Notes under the pieces: generated by a model | Database searches by the model: none | What the model was told of the DNA's origin: nothing | What the model saw: the letters and a program-made list of their open reading frames with translations, nothing else | Part shown: one piece after another, positions 1 through 5,138 of the stretch | How positions within the stretch are numbered: position 1 is the first letter of the stretch | Layout: each line of letters opens with the position of its first letter | Position numbers and translations under genes: made by a program | Source of the DNA: JAZDLO01 sp043801935 | GTDB taxonomy: Bacteria > Actinomycetota > Thermoleophilia > RBG-16-64-13 | Reading direction: 5' to 3' | NCBI GenBank assembly: GCA_043801935.1 | Contig: JAZDLO010000228.1 | Location: 1 to 7,633, forward strand | DNA length: 7,633 nucleotides

Positions 1-2
1 GC

Positions 3-95
3 TGCGCGGGAGCGCGCACCGTCCGGGAGGCCGAGCCTCACGAGCGGATCGTCGCCCGGATCGAGTCCCTGGCCGATGCTCCCCTCTATCGGTAG
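3..95 (+). CDS. C-terminal end of an unidentified protein (5'-truncated)
   Basis: An open frame enters from the left edge and ends at a TAG at 93-95, giving about 30 residues that end in PLYR. The segment is charged and probably helical (for example REAEPHERIVARIESL) and looks like an ordinary soluble C-terminus. There is no membrane segment or recognisable motif, so I cannot assign a family. The stop lies only 21 bases from the stop of the converging minus-strand gene, which leaves no room for a terminator between them. The frame choice rests on the codon pattern and the sensible stop position; the real gene lies outside the window. Confidence 0.5.
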   Translation, partial: CAGARTVREAEPHERIVARIESLADAPLYR

Positions 96-116
96 CCTCC
101 AGATCCTTCCCCCGTC

Positions 117-329
117 TCACAACCCCAGCCGTGACGCGAGCGCAAGAGCGGCCAGAAGCACCACTGCCACGGCGAGCTGGATCACGATGCTCCCCACGAA
201 GTACGGGTAGACGATGAGAATGAGCCCCACGACCATGTGAGGCAACCTCGTCTGCTTGCGCCCGTACATAAGCAGCGCCAAGCCGACGAGGCTGATGAAG
301 ACGCCCACCAGGATGCTGTTCAGGTCCAC
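117..329 (-). CDS. Small integral membrane protein, 70 aa, function unknown
   Basis: A 70-residue hydrophobic protein with about three membrane segments (residues ~5-21, ~30-47 and ~48-67). The first two are separated by a short basic loop, YGRKQTRLP, at 22-30, and VYPYFV follows at 40-45. From memory, the combination of YGKKQ-like loop and PYF is typical of a family of small bacterial membrane proteins sometimes labelled amino acid transport protein without experimental support; I would call it hypothetical. The start is GTG at 327-329, with GGAG a few bases upstream (GGAGTCGACAGTG on the minus strand), which fixes the start well. It lies 64 bases downstream of the SPFH-protein gene on the same strand and is probably co-transcribed with it. 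Its length and composition look complete. Confidence 0.8.
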   Translation of the reverse strand: MDLNSILVGVFISLVGLALLMYGRKQTRLPHMVVGLILIVYPYFVGSIVIQLAVAVVLLAALALASRLGL

Positions 330-393
330 TGTCGACTCCAGGCGCCCGATTCCCGCTCGGCGCCGCCACGACTCATCGGCGCATCGCCGGGCG

Positions 394-1296
394 CTACTTT
401 CTCATGGGCGTGGTACTCACCGCCGGCCTTGGCGCCACCGGCACCACGCCCGCCAACTCGCCGATCACGTTGATCAGCTCGGTATCGCCGGGGACGACGA
501 CCTTGGCGTTCTGGGACAGAGCGCGCTCGACCGCCTCCAGTTTCCGCAGCACCTGGGCGTTGCCTATGAAGTACTTGTCGGCGGCCTCGTTGACCAGCTT
601 GATGGCCTGCGCTTCGCCCTCGGCGGCGAGGATCCTGGCCTGCCTGATGCCCTCGGCCTTCTTGATCTCGGCGCGCCGCTGACCGTCGGCCTGCGTCTCG
701 GTGGCGGTGGCGAAGTCGATGGCCGCGACCTTCTCGTTCTCGGCTTTTACCACCTTGTTCATGGTCTCCTGCACGTCCTCGGGAGGATCGATCTCCTTGA
801 GTTCCGTGCGCAGGATCTCGATGCCCCAGTTGGCCGTCTCCTGCAGGAGGGTGCTGCGCAGTTCCTCGTTGATCTTACCCCGCTCGCTATTGGCCGATTT
901 CAGGGTCAACGTGCCGATGATGTTACGGAGCGTGGTGCGGGCCAGATTGACGATCTGAAACTCGTAGTTCGCGACGTTGTACTGCGACGCCTTGACGTTC
1001 TCCTCATCCGCCTTGACCTTGAGGTAGACCTGGGCATCCACGCGGGCGTTCAGGTTGTCGTTGGTGATGATCATCTGCGGGGCGGCTTCAACCAGCATCT
1101 CGCGGATATCCACCCGGAACATCCTCTCGATCAGGGGGATGATGAGATGAAAGCCGGGGTTGGCGTAGCGGTTGTACTTGCCTAGGCGCTCCACCAGCCC
1201 GCGCTGGGTCGGACGGACGATCCGGATCCCTGCGACCAGGAGTCCCACGACGATCACCACTGCGATGACGATCCCGACTATTCCTCCGTTGGACAT
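394..1296 (-). CDS. SPFH/Band 7 (stomatin/prohibitin-like) membrane protein
   Basis: Members of this family form large membrane-anchored oligomers that organise lipid microdomains and often regulate membrane proteases. This protein has one N-terminal anchor (residues ~6-27, very rich in V/I/G), then the SPFH domain: RPTQRGLVERLGKYNR (28-43), NPGFHLIIPLIERMFRVDIRE (46-66) and the strand around NLNARVDAQVYLKV (81-94). The characteristic EIDPPEDVQETM follows at 168-179, then a long charged Ala/Glu/Lys-rich stretch to ~240 that should form a coiled coil. The proline-rich tail (286-297) is probably disordered. At 300 residues it is normal for slipin/paraslipin or QmcA-like proteins. The start is ATG at 1294-1296, with AAGGTAGG about 8 bases upstream. 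No NfeD-type partner gene is visible downstream; the neighbour is instead the 70-residue membrane protein. The family is certain, the subfamily less so (stomatin-like rather than HflK/HflC, because the insertions and HflBKC context are missing). Confidence 0.95.
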   Translation of the reverse strand: MSNGGIVGIVIAVVIVVGLLVAGIRIVRPTQRGLVERLGKYNRYANPGFHLIIPLIERMFRVDIREMLVEAAPQMIITNDNLNARVDAQVYLKVKADEENVKASQYNVANYEFQIVNLARTTLRNIIGTLTLKSANSERGKINEELRSTLLQETANWGIEILRTELKEIDPPEDVQETMNKVVKAENEKVAAIDFATATETQADGQRRAEIKKAEGIRQARILAAEGEAQAIKLVNEAADKYFIGNAQVLRKLEAVERALSQNAKVVVPGDTELINVIGELAGVVPVAPRPAVSTTPMRK

Positions 1297-1388
1297 GTGG
1301 TCAGCCTACCTTTCTATCGCTCTTGGTACCGCTCGGCACGTCCCATGCCAGGGATCGGGCCGACCTGCGTCACAGGAGCCGTGAGAGA

Positions 1389-1411
1389 GCACGGCATGCT
1401 CGCCGCCGTGC
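1389..1411. repeat. 7-bp inverted repeat in the divergent promoter region
   Basis: GCACGGC (1389-1395) and GCCGTGC (1405-1411) are perfect inverted arms around a 9-base spacer. The repeat lies between the divergent SPFH and MFS genes, about 45 bases upstream of the MFS -10 element. A regulator binding site is possible. It could also be a small hairpin in a GC-rich region, where such arms are not rare. There is no T-tract, so a terminator is unlikely. Confidence 0.35.
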
Positions 1412-1442
1412 GCGACTCCCGAAGATGAGGCTTCGCGACTCC
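1411..1442. promoter_or_regulatory. Direct repeat CGCGACTCC, possible operator for the MFS gene
   Basis: CGCGACTCC occurs at 1411-1419 and again at 1434-1442, 23 bases start to start. A short inverted repeat CGAAG (1420-1424)/CTTCG (1431-1435) sits between them and overlaps the second copy. The second copy covers the place where the -35 region of the MFS promoter should be. Repeats in this position commonly serve as repressor or activator sites for efflux genes, but no regulator gene is present in the window. The binding role is inferred from position only. Confidence 0.3.
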
Positions 1443-1453
1443 GACGTCCGCGT

Positions 1454-1469
1454 TGCTATAGTGGCCCCA
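1454..1469 (+). promoter_or_regulatory. Extended -10 promoter for a leaderless MFS mRNA
   Basis: TGC at 1454-1456 followed by TATAGT at 1457-1462 is a good extended -10 element (TGn plus a hexamer matching TATAAT at five of six positions). Seven bases after the hexamer comes 1469, the A of the MFS ATG, which is where transcription normally starts. No Shine-Dalgarno sequence lies in front of that ATG, which agrees with a leaderless transcript. No good -35 hexamer is evident, as is usual for extended -10 promoters. The same 13-base string occurs at 4999-5011. Confidence 0.6.
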
Positions 1470-3049
1470 TGGATCATCGTACCCGCGCTGACAAAAACCA
1501 CACCGAAGCTACGACTGAGCTCCCGCAGTCCGAGCTCCAGAGGCGCCGATGGTACGCGCTGGCCGTGGTCTCCATCGGCGCCTTCATGACTCCCTTCGAT
1601 GCCAGCATCGTGGCGGTAGCGCTGCCGGCCATGGGTGCGGACCTCCACTTGAGCTACTCTCAGGGCCTGTGGGCTCAGGCCGCCTACCTCCTGGTCACCA
1701 GCGTACTGCTCATCCCCGCCGGCCGCGTGGCCGATTCGCGGGGACCGGTGCGCTACTACTTGCTGGGGACCGTGATCTTCGCGCTGGGTTCGGTGGGGGC
1801 TGCGGTGTCGCCGAACGGCCTGATTCTGATCGTGTCTCGTTGTGTCCAGGGGGCGGGCGGGGCTTTCATGTTCGCCACTTCATCCGCAATCGTGACGGCC
1901 GCGTTCCCGGCGCGGGAGCGGGGGAGGGCTCTGGGGCTCAATGTGATGGCCACGTACCTCGGTCTGACGGGGGGGCCCGTGATCGGCGGGCTCATCGTGA
2001 CGCATTTCAGCTGGCGGTGGATATTCTTCATCAACGTGCCCATCGCGCTTGCGACTCTGGTCGCAGGATGGACTCTCATCGGGATGGAGCGGCGCGACCG
2101 GCTGGCGGACCGGTCGCTCGCCGGGCCGGCGGCGGGCAAGGCCGCGGCCGGCGCAGCAGCGGCCGGCGCCGGGGAAACCGGCGGCGCGACCGCGCGCCTG
2201 CCTCGGCCCTCCAGGCATGTCGACGTCCTTGGGGCGGTCCTTCTGGGCGGTTTGCTCGTGGCCCTCTTCGTGCCCCTGACCTTCTCGCCGTTATGGGGGT
2301 GGGGGAGCGCGCGCGTGATCGCCCCTCTGATCGCGGCCGTGATCTTCCTCGTGGGGTTCATCATGGTGGAGGATCGTGTCCGCGACCCCATGCTCGACCT
2401 CGACCTCCTGCGCAAGAACCGCGTCTTTGCTTCGGCCAACTCAGCGGTGCTCCTGAACTACATGGCTGTCTTTGCGGCCACCACGCTTACAGCGGTGTTC
2501 CTTGAGATCGTGCAGGGACGCTCTCCCCAGCGGGCCGGTCTGATGCTGCTGGCTCAGCCGGTGTTGATGGCCGTACTCTCTCCGTTCACGGGGAGGCTGT
2601 CCGACCGGGTGGGCTCGCGCCTCCTGGCTACCTTCGGGATGGTGTTGATAGCGGGAGGCATGGCGCAGCTGGCCTTCATCGCCGGCGCGACGGGGCGGGT
2701 CCTGCTCGCTCTGGGGACGCTCGGGGTAGGGATGGCCTGCTTCAGCGCGCCCAATATCTCGGCAGTCATGGGTTCGGTCGAGCGCTCGCAGCTGAGCCTG
2801 GCTTCGGGGTTCCTTAGTACCATGCGCTTCACCGGGCAGGGCATCTCCATAGCCGTTCTCGGTGCCATCGCCGCCTGGAAACTGGGTGCCGAGGGTGGCA
2901 GGATCATCCTCCTGGGCGAAACGGGTAGCGGGGCCAGTGCCGCAGCCTTTGCCGATGGTTACCAGGTCGCCATGCTTGTAGGGGCGGCGCTGGCTCTAGT
3001 CGGCGCGGCCGTCTCATGGACGGCAAAGACCCGGCGGACCGGGACCTAG
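1469..3049 (+). CDS. MFS transporter, DHA2 (EmrB/QacA-type) drug:H+ antiporter family
   Basis: A 526-residue membrane protein of the usual length for 14-TM DHA2 exporters, which use the proton gradient to expel drugs, lipids or metabolites from the cytoplasm. TM1 has the family pattern TPFDASIVAVALPAM (41-55) with a membrane-embedded Asp44. Motif A is GRVADSRGPVRYY (85-97) in the TM2-TM3 loop. Motif C is GLTGGPVIGG (165-174) in TM5, the mark of antiporters, and SWRWIFFINVPIA (181-193) is a classic DHA2 signature. A second motif-A-like loop, GRLSDRVGSR, is at 375-384. The TM6-TM7 loop holds an unusual Ala/Gly-rich linker (~218-243). ATG at 1469 is chosen because TM1 begins normally ~30 residues later and a -10 element lies just upstream; there is no ribosome binding site. 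The gene is first in a run with the FNR-like and radical SAM genes, so it may export a product of that pathway. The substrate cannot be predicted. Confidence 0.93.
   Translation: MDHRTRADKNHTEATTELPQSELQRRRWYALAVVSIGAFMTPFDASIVAVALPAMGADLHLSYSQGLWAQAAYLLVTSVLLIPAGRVADSRGPVRYYLLGTVIFALGSVGAAVSPNGLILIVSRCVQGAGGAFMFATSSAIVTAAFPARERGRALGLNVMATYLGLTGGPVIGGLIVTHFSWRWIFFINVPIALATLVAGWTLIGMERRDRLADRSLAGPAAGKAAAGAAAAGAGETGGATARLPRPSRHVDVLGAVLLGGLLVALFVPLTFSPLWGWGSARVIAPLIAAVIFLVGFIMVEDRVRDPMLDLDLLRKNRVFASANSAVLLNYMAVFAATTLTAVFLEIVQGRSPQRAGLMLLAQPVLMAVLSPFTGRLSDRVGSRLLATFGMVLIAGGMAQLAFIAGATGRVLLALGTLGVGMACFSAPNISAVMGSVERSQLSLASGFLSTMRFTGQGISIAVLGAIAAWKLGAEGGRIILLGETGSGASAAAFADGYQVAMLVGAALALVGAAVSWTAKTRRTGT
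2141..2170 (+). repeat. 15-bp imperfect tandem duplication within the MFS linker
   Basis: Bases 2141-2155 and 2156-2170 match at 13 of 15 positions and share the core GCGGCCGGCGC (2144-2154 and 2159-2169). The duplication is in frame and adds five Ala/Gly codons to the cytoplasmic linker between the two halves of the transporter. It looks like local slippage in GC-rich DNA rather than a mobile or regulatory element. Confidence 0.55.
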
Positions 3050-3079
3050 CGAAAGGGGCCGATCATCGCTCAGCCACCA

Positions 3080-3793
3080 TTGTCGAGCCGGCTCGTGGAG
3101 AAGACCCCCTTGGTCGCCGACATCGTCACCTTCGGTTTCGAGCGGCCCCAGGGTTACGAATACCGGCCTGGGCAATGGTTCGTCATCACCTTTCCCGGTC
3201 CCGCGGGGCCGTACGACCATCACTTCTCACATTCCAGCTCCCCCACCGAGCCCTTCCTGGAATTCACCACCCGCATGCGGGGCTCCGATTTCAAGAACGC
3301 GCTCGATGCTCTTCCCCTGGGGACCGAAGTGGAGATCGAGGGACCGTTCGGGGCCTTCACGCCGCAGGAGGGACTGGAGCGGGTAGCGTTCGTCACCGGC
3401 GGCATCGGGATCACCTGCGTACGCAGCATCCTGCGGTGGCTGACCGACACCCGCGGCCGTTCGTCGACCGATGCGCCGCCCCAGGAGATCGTGCTGCTCC
3501 TAGCCAACCGCTCACAGGCCGGCGTCCCTTTCCGCGAGGAGCTCGAGCAGATGGAGGCGGCTCTTCCCGGACTCCGGGTCGTTCACGTCCTAAGTCGTCC
3601 GGGTGCCCGTTGGCCGGGCCATCGGGGACACATCGACGTGGAGATCCTTACGCGGGAATTGCCCGGGCCGCCCAGCTGGGCCTACTATCTGAGCGGTCCG
3701 CCGTCGTTCTGCGAGTCGATGCGGGAGCTGCTTGTAGGCTGGGGCATCGGGCCTGGGTCGATCAAGATGGAGCGATTCGACGGGTACGAATAG
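3080..3793 (+). CDS. Stand-alone FAD/NAD(P)-binding oxidoreductase of the ferredoxin-NADP+ reductase superfamily
   Basis: A 237-residue soluble flavoprotein that should pass electrons between NAD(P)H and a one-electron carrier through FAD. The FAD domain shows YRPGQWF (28-34), HHFSHSSSP (47-55, where the family usually has RxYS) and GPFGAF (88-93). The nucleotide domain shows TGGIGIT (106-112), then Cys113 where Pro is usual, and LSGPPSFCESM (204-214). The C-terminal ERFDGY (231-236) is the family's typical end. No 2Fe-2S or flavodoxin domain is attached, so it needs a separate partner. The start is uncertain. TTG at 3080 fits the conserved N-terminus, but the only good Shine-Dalgarno (AAAGGGG, 3052-3058) is 21 bases away; in-frame ATC codons at 3062 and 3065 lie nearer. 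It begins 30 bases after the MFS stop and is followed by the radical SAM gene, for which it could be a reductant (inference). Confidence 0.9.
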   Translation: MSSRLVEKTPLVADIVTFGFERPQGYEYRPGQWFVITFPGPAGPYDHHFSHSSSPTEPFLEFTTRMRGSDFKNALDALPLGTEVEIEGPFGAFTPQEGLERVAFVTGGIGITCVRSILRWLTDTRGRSSTDAPPQEIVLLLANRSQAGVPFREELEQMEAALPGLRVVHVLSRPGARWPGHRGHIDVEILTRELPGPPSWAYYLSGPPSFCESMRELLVGWGIGPGSIKMERFDGYE

Positions 3794-3801
3794 GAGCACT
3801 C

Positions 3802-3846
3802 TTGATCGTCGAGTACCGCACAATCATAGGTGGCAGCATCTGTTGA
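3802..3846 (+). CDS. Candidate 14-codon leader ORF before the radical SAM gene
   Basis: In the 49-base gap after the flavoprotein gene, AGGAG (3792-3796) is followed after 5 bases by TTG at 3802. The frame then runs 14 codons (read as MIVEYRTIIGGSIC) to a TGA at 3844-3846. That stop overlaps the TTG start of the radical SAM gene as TTGA, the geometry of translational coupling. The AGGAG is too far from the radical SAM start to serve it, and that start has its own AGGTGG. This could be a coupling leader peptide. Equally, AGGAG could be a chance sequence overlapping the flavoprotein's TAG stop. The peptide matches nothing I know. Confidence 0.25.
   Translation: MIVEYRTIIGGSIC
3828..3833 (+). 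promoter_or_regulatory. Ribosome binding site deciding the radical SAM TTG start
   Basis: AGGTGG lies 9 bases before TTG at 3843 and is the only Shine-Dalgarno-like sequence at a workable distance from an in-frame start codon here. The next in-frame candidate, a GTG a few codons on, has no such sequence. Confidence 0.6.
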
Positions 3847-4991
3847 AAGATCAAGAAGAGTACGCGGGGGTGGAAACGGGGCCCATACGTCCCCCGAGCG
3901 AAGCAGCGAGTCTCTACATAAGGGTCTCCCGAAACTGCCCGTGGAACAGGTGCAGGTTCTGCCCGGTCTACAAGGGGGAACGCTTCAGCCGGAGACCGCT
4001 CGAACACGTGCTCCGTGACGTCGACCTGGTGGCGGACCATGTGGATTCTCTTCTGGGTTTGGGCGAAACGGCCCGGGATCAGGTCGCCGCGGATCGGACG
4101 GACACGGTGCCCGGCGCACGGGACCTCCGGGGGTTCGAGATCGCTCGGCACTGGGTCGCGGTAGGCAGTAGAACGATCTTTCTCCAGGATGCAAACGCGC
4201 TGGGGGCTCCGTACGAAGATCTCCTGCAGATCCTTCTTCACCTCAAACGGCGGCTACCCTGGGTGGAGCGGGTTACGAGCTACGCGCGTTCTCGCTCCAT
4301 CCTGCGGCTGAGCGTGGAGCAGCTCGCCGAACTCCAAGCCGCCGGCCTGCGCAGGATCCACGTGGGCTTCGAATCCGGGTCGGACCAGGTGCTGGCCTTC
4401 ATGCAGAAGGGGGCCACCAAGGCGATGCACGCGGAAGCCGGCCTACGGGTCAAGCAGGCCGGGATCGAACTGTCGGCCTACTACATGCCGGGGCTGGGGG
4501 GCAGAAGGTTCCTCGAGGAGCATGCCCTCGAGACCGCCGATCTGGTGCGCTCCGTCGAGCCTGACTTCCTGCGCTTGCGGTCGCTGGCCATCCCAGACCG
4601 CGCTCTGCTTGCGGAAGACGTGGCGGCAGGGCTGTTCGAGAAGGCCGGGGATGTGGACACCTCCCGGGAGATCCTGCTCTTCCTCGAGCACGTGGGAGAC
4701 ATACCCTGTCAGCTCACGAGCGATCACATGGTCAATCTGATGCCTGAGTTGAACGGGAACCTGGCTACGCGCCGGGAGGCGATGATCGCCGCGGTGCGGA
4801 GGTTCCTCGCGCTGGGGCCCGAGCAACAGCGCACGTATATGGTCGGCAGACGCCTGGGAGTGCTCGCCGGGCCCGGTGACTTGGAAGATCCCTCCCTTCG
4901 AGAGCGCGTCGAGGCAGAGTGCCGGCGGCTCGGAGTCACGGAACAGAACGTCGATGCGCTGATCGACGAGCTGGTCAAACGATTTGTATGA
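3843..4991 (+). CDS. Radical SAM protein with CX4CX2C cluster motif
   Basis: A 382-residue enzyme of the radical SAM superfamily, which uses a [4Fe-4S] cluster to cleave S-adenosylmethionine and generate a 5'-deoxyadenosyl radical. The cluster motif is RNCPWNRCRFC (30-40), with Cys32, Cys37 and Cys40, so CX4CX2C instead of the usual CX3CX2C. Later barrel strands show FLQDANAL (113-120), RIHVGFESGSD (171-181) and YYMPGLGG (213-220). The conserved RLRSLAIPD (244-252) and LTSDHMVNLMPELNG (291-305) recall a COG1032-like family of unknown function in anaerobes. I recall PPSEA plus CPWNRC in relatives, so the spacing looks like a family trait and not a mutation. There is no B12-binding domain and no C-terminal SPASM or twitch cluster (only isolated Cys289 and Cys360). 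The start is TTG at 3843 with AGGTGG upstream. It is the third gene of the run after the MFS and flavoprotein genes. The substrate is unknown. Confidence 0.92.
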   Translation: MKDQEEYAGVETGPIRPPSEAASLYIRVSRNCPWNRCRFCPVYKGERFSRRPLEHVLRDVDLVADHVDSLLGLGETARDQVAADRTDTVPGARDLRGFEIARHWVAVGSRTIFLQDANALGAPYEDLLQILLHLKRRLPWVERVTSYARSRSILRLSVEQLAELQAAGLRRIHVGFESGSDQVLAFMQKGATKAMHAEAGLRVKQAGIELSAYYMPGLGGRRFLEEHALETADLVRSVEPDFLRLRSLAIPDRALLAEDVAAGLFEKAGDVDTSREILLFLEHVGDIPCQLTSDHMVNLMPELNGNLATRREAMIAAVRRFLALGPEQQRTYMVGRRLGVLAGPGDLEDPSLRERVEAECRRLGVTEQNVDALIDELVKRFV

Positions 4992-5086
4992 TGGGGATCG
5001 TTGCTATAGTGAGCGCCCTGGTCATGATCGCGGTGCGAGAAGCGGCGGTCCGGCCGTGGAACGCGTTGTCCAAGATCCGGCGCTGA
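4988..5086 (+). CDS. Candidate 32-codon small membrane peptide coupled to the radical SAM gene
   Basis: ATG at 4988 overlaps the radical SAM stop as ATGA (4988-4991) and opens a frame of 32 codons ending at TGA 5084-5086. The N-terminal half is hydrophobic (MMGIVAIVSALVMIAV), followed by a charged half ending in KIRR: one short membrane segment with a positive tail. An ATGA overlap is the common geometry for translational coupling. Against it, there is no Shine-Dalgarno sequence, the ORF is short, and a good extended -10 element sits inside it. It may be only open intergenic DNA. A peptide substrate for the radical SAM enzyme is conceivable but unsupported. Confidence 0.3.
   Translation: MMGIVAIVSALVMIAVREAAVRPWNALSKIRR
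5002..5017 (+). promoter_or_regulatory. Extended -10 promoter upstream of the EamA permease
   Basis: TGC (5002-5004) plus TATAGT (5005-5010) is identical to the promoter in front of the MFS gene, within a shared 13-base string CGTTGCTATAGTG (4999-5011). Transcription would start near 5017 and give a leader of about 122 bases before the permease ATG. This would let the permease be expressed apart from the operon upstream. The -35 region is not recognisable. Confidence 0.45.
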
Positions 5087-5095
5087 AGCGTCGGG
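5076..5095 (+). other. Stem-loop in the permease leader
   Basis: CCGGCGC (5077-5083) pairs with GCGTCGG (5088-5094) around a TGAA loop, giving seven pairs of which one is G-T, extendable by T5076-G5095. The sequence after it is GGGATT with no T-run, so it is not a standard rho-independent terminator. It could be a leader or mRNA-end structure between the radical SAM and permease genes. The loop contains the stop codon of the 32-codon ORF. Confidence 0.35.
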
Positions 5096-5138
5096 GGATT
5101 GATCGAGCTATGGGTACCGTACGGATACACCGGGACAT

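Noticed and set aside
256..1185. A 309-codon plus-strand open frame opposite the SPFH gene
   Set aside because: It is antisense to a gene with unmistakable SPFH motifs, and its translation is a low-complexity His/Leu/Asp-rich shadow with no family features; GC-rich DNA commonly gives such frames.
1549..2505. A 318-codon plus-strand frame inside the MFS gene
   Set aside because: It is Arg/Gly/Pro-rich and out of frame with a complete, motif-bearing transporter.
3802..3830. TTGATC (3802-3807) with CATAGG 17 bases later as a promoter for the radical SAM gene
   Set aside because: The -10 match is poor and the gap is short, so operon transcription from upstream is more likely.
3016..3846. A 276-codon plus-strand frame overlapping the flavoprotein gene
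   Set aside because: The other frame has the FAD and NAD(P) motifs. Only the last 14 codons of this frame, after AGGAG, were kept as a separate candidate.
3762..4241. A 159-codon minus-strand frame opposite the start of the radical SAM gene
   Set aside because: It covers the cluster-motif region on the antisense strand and shows no domain of its own.
3837..5086. RiPP (modified peptide) biosynthesis cluster around the radical SAM gene
   Set aside because: No peptide-recognition domain, SPASM domain, peptidase or Cys/Gly-rich precursor is visible. The two tiny ORFs alone do not justify the call.
5113..5124. Overlapping palindromes GGTACC and CCGTACGG just before the permease start
   Set aside because: They are short and not repeated elsewhere in the window in the same arrangement; too little to call an operator.
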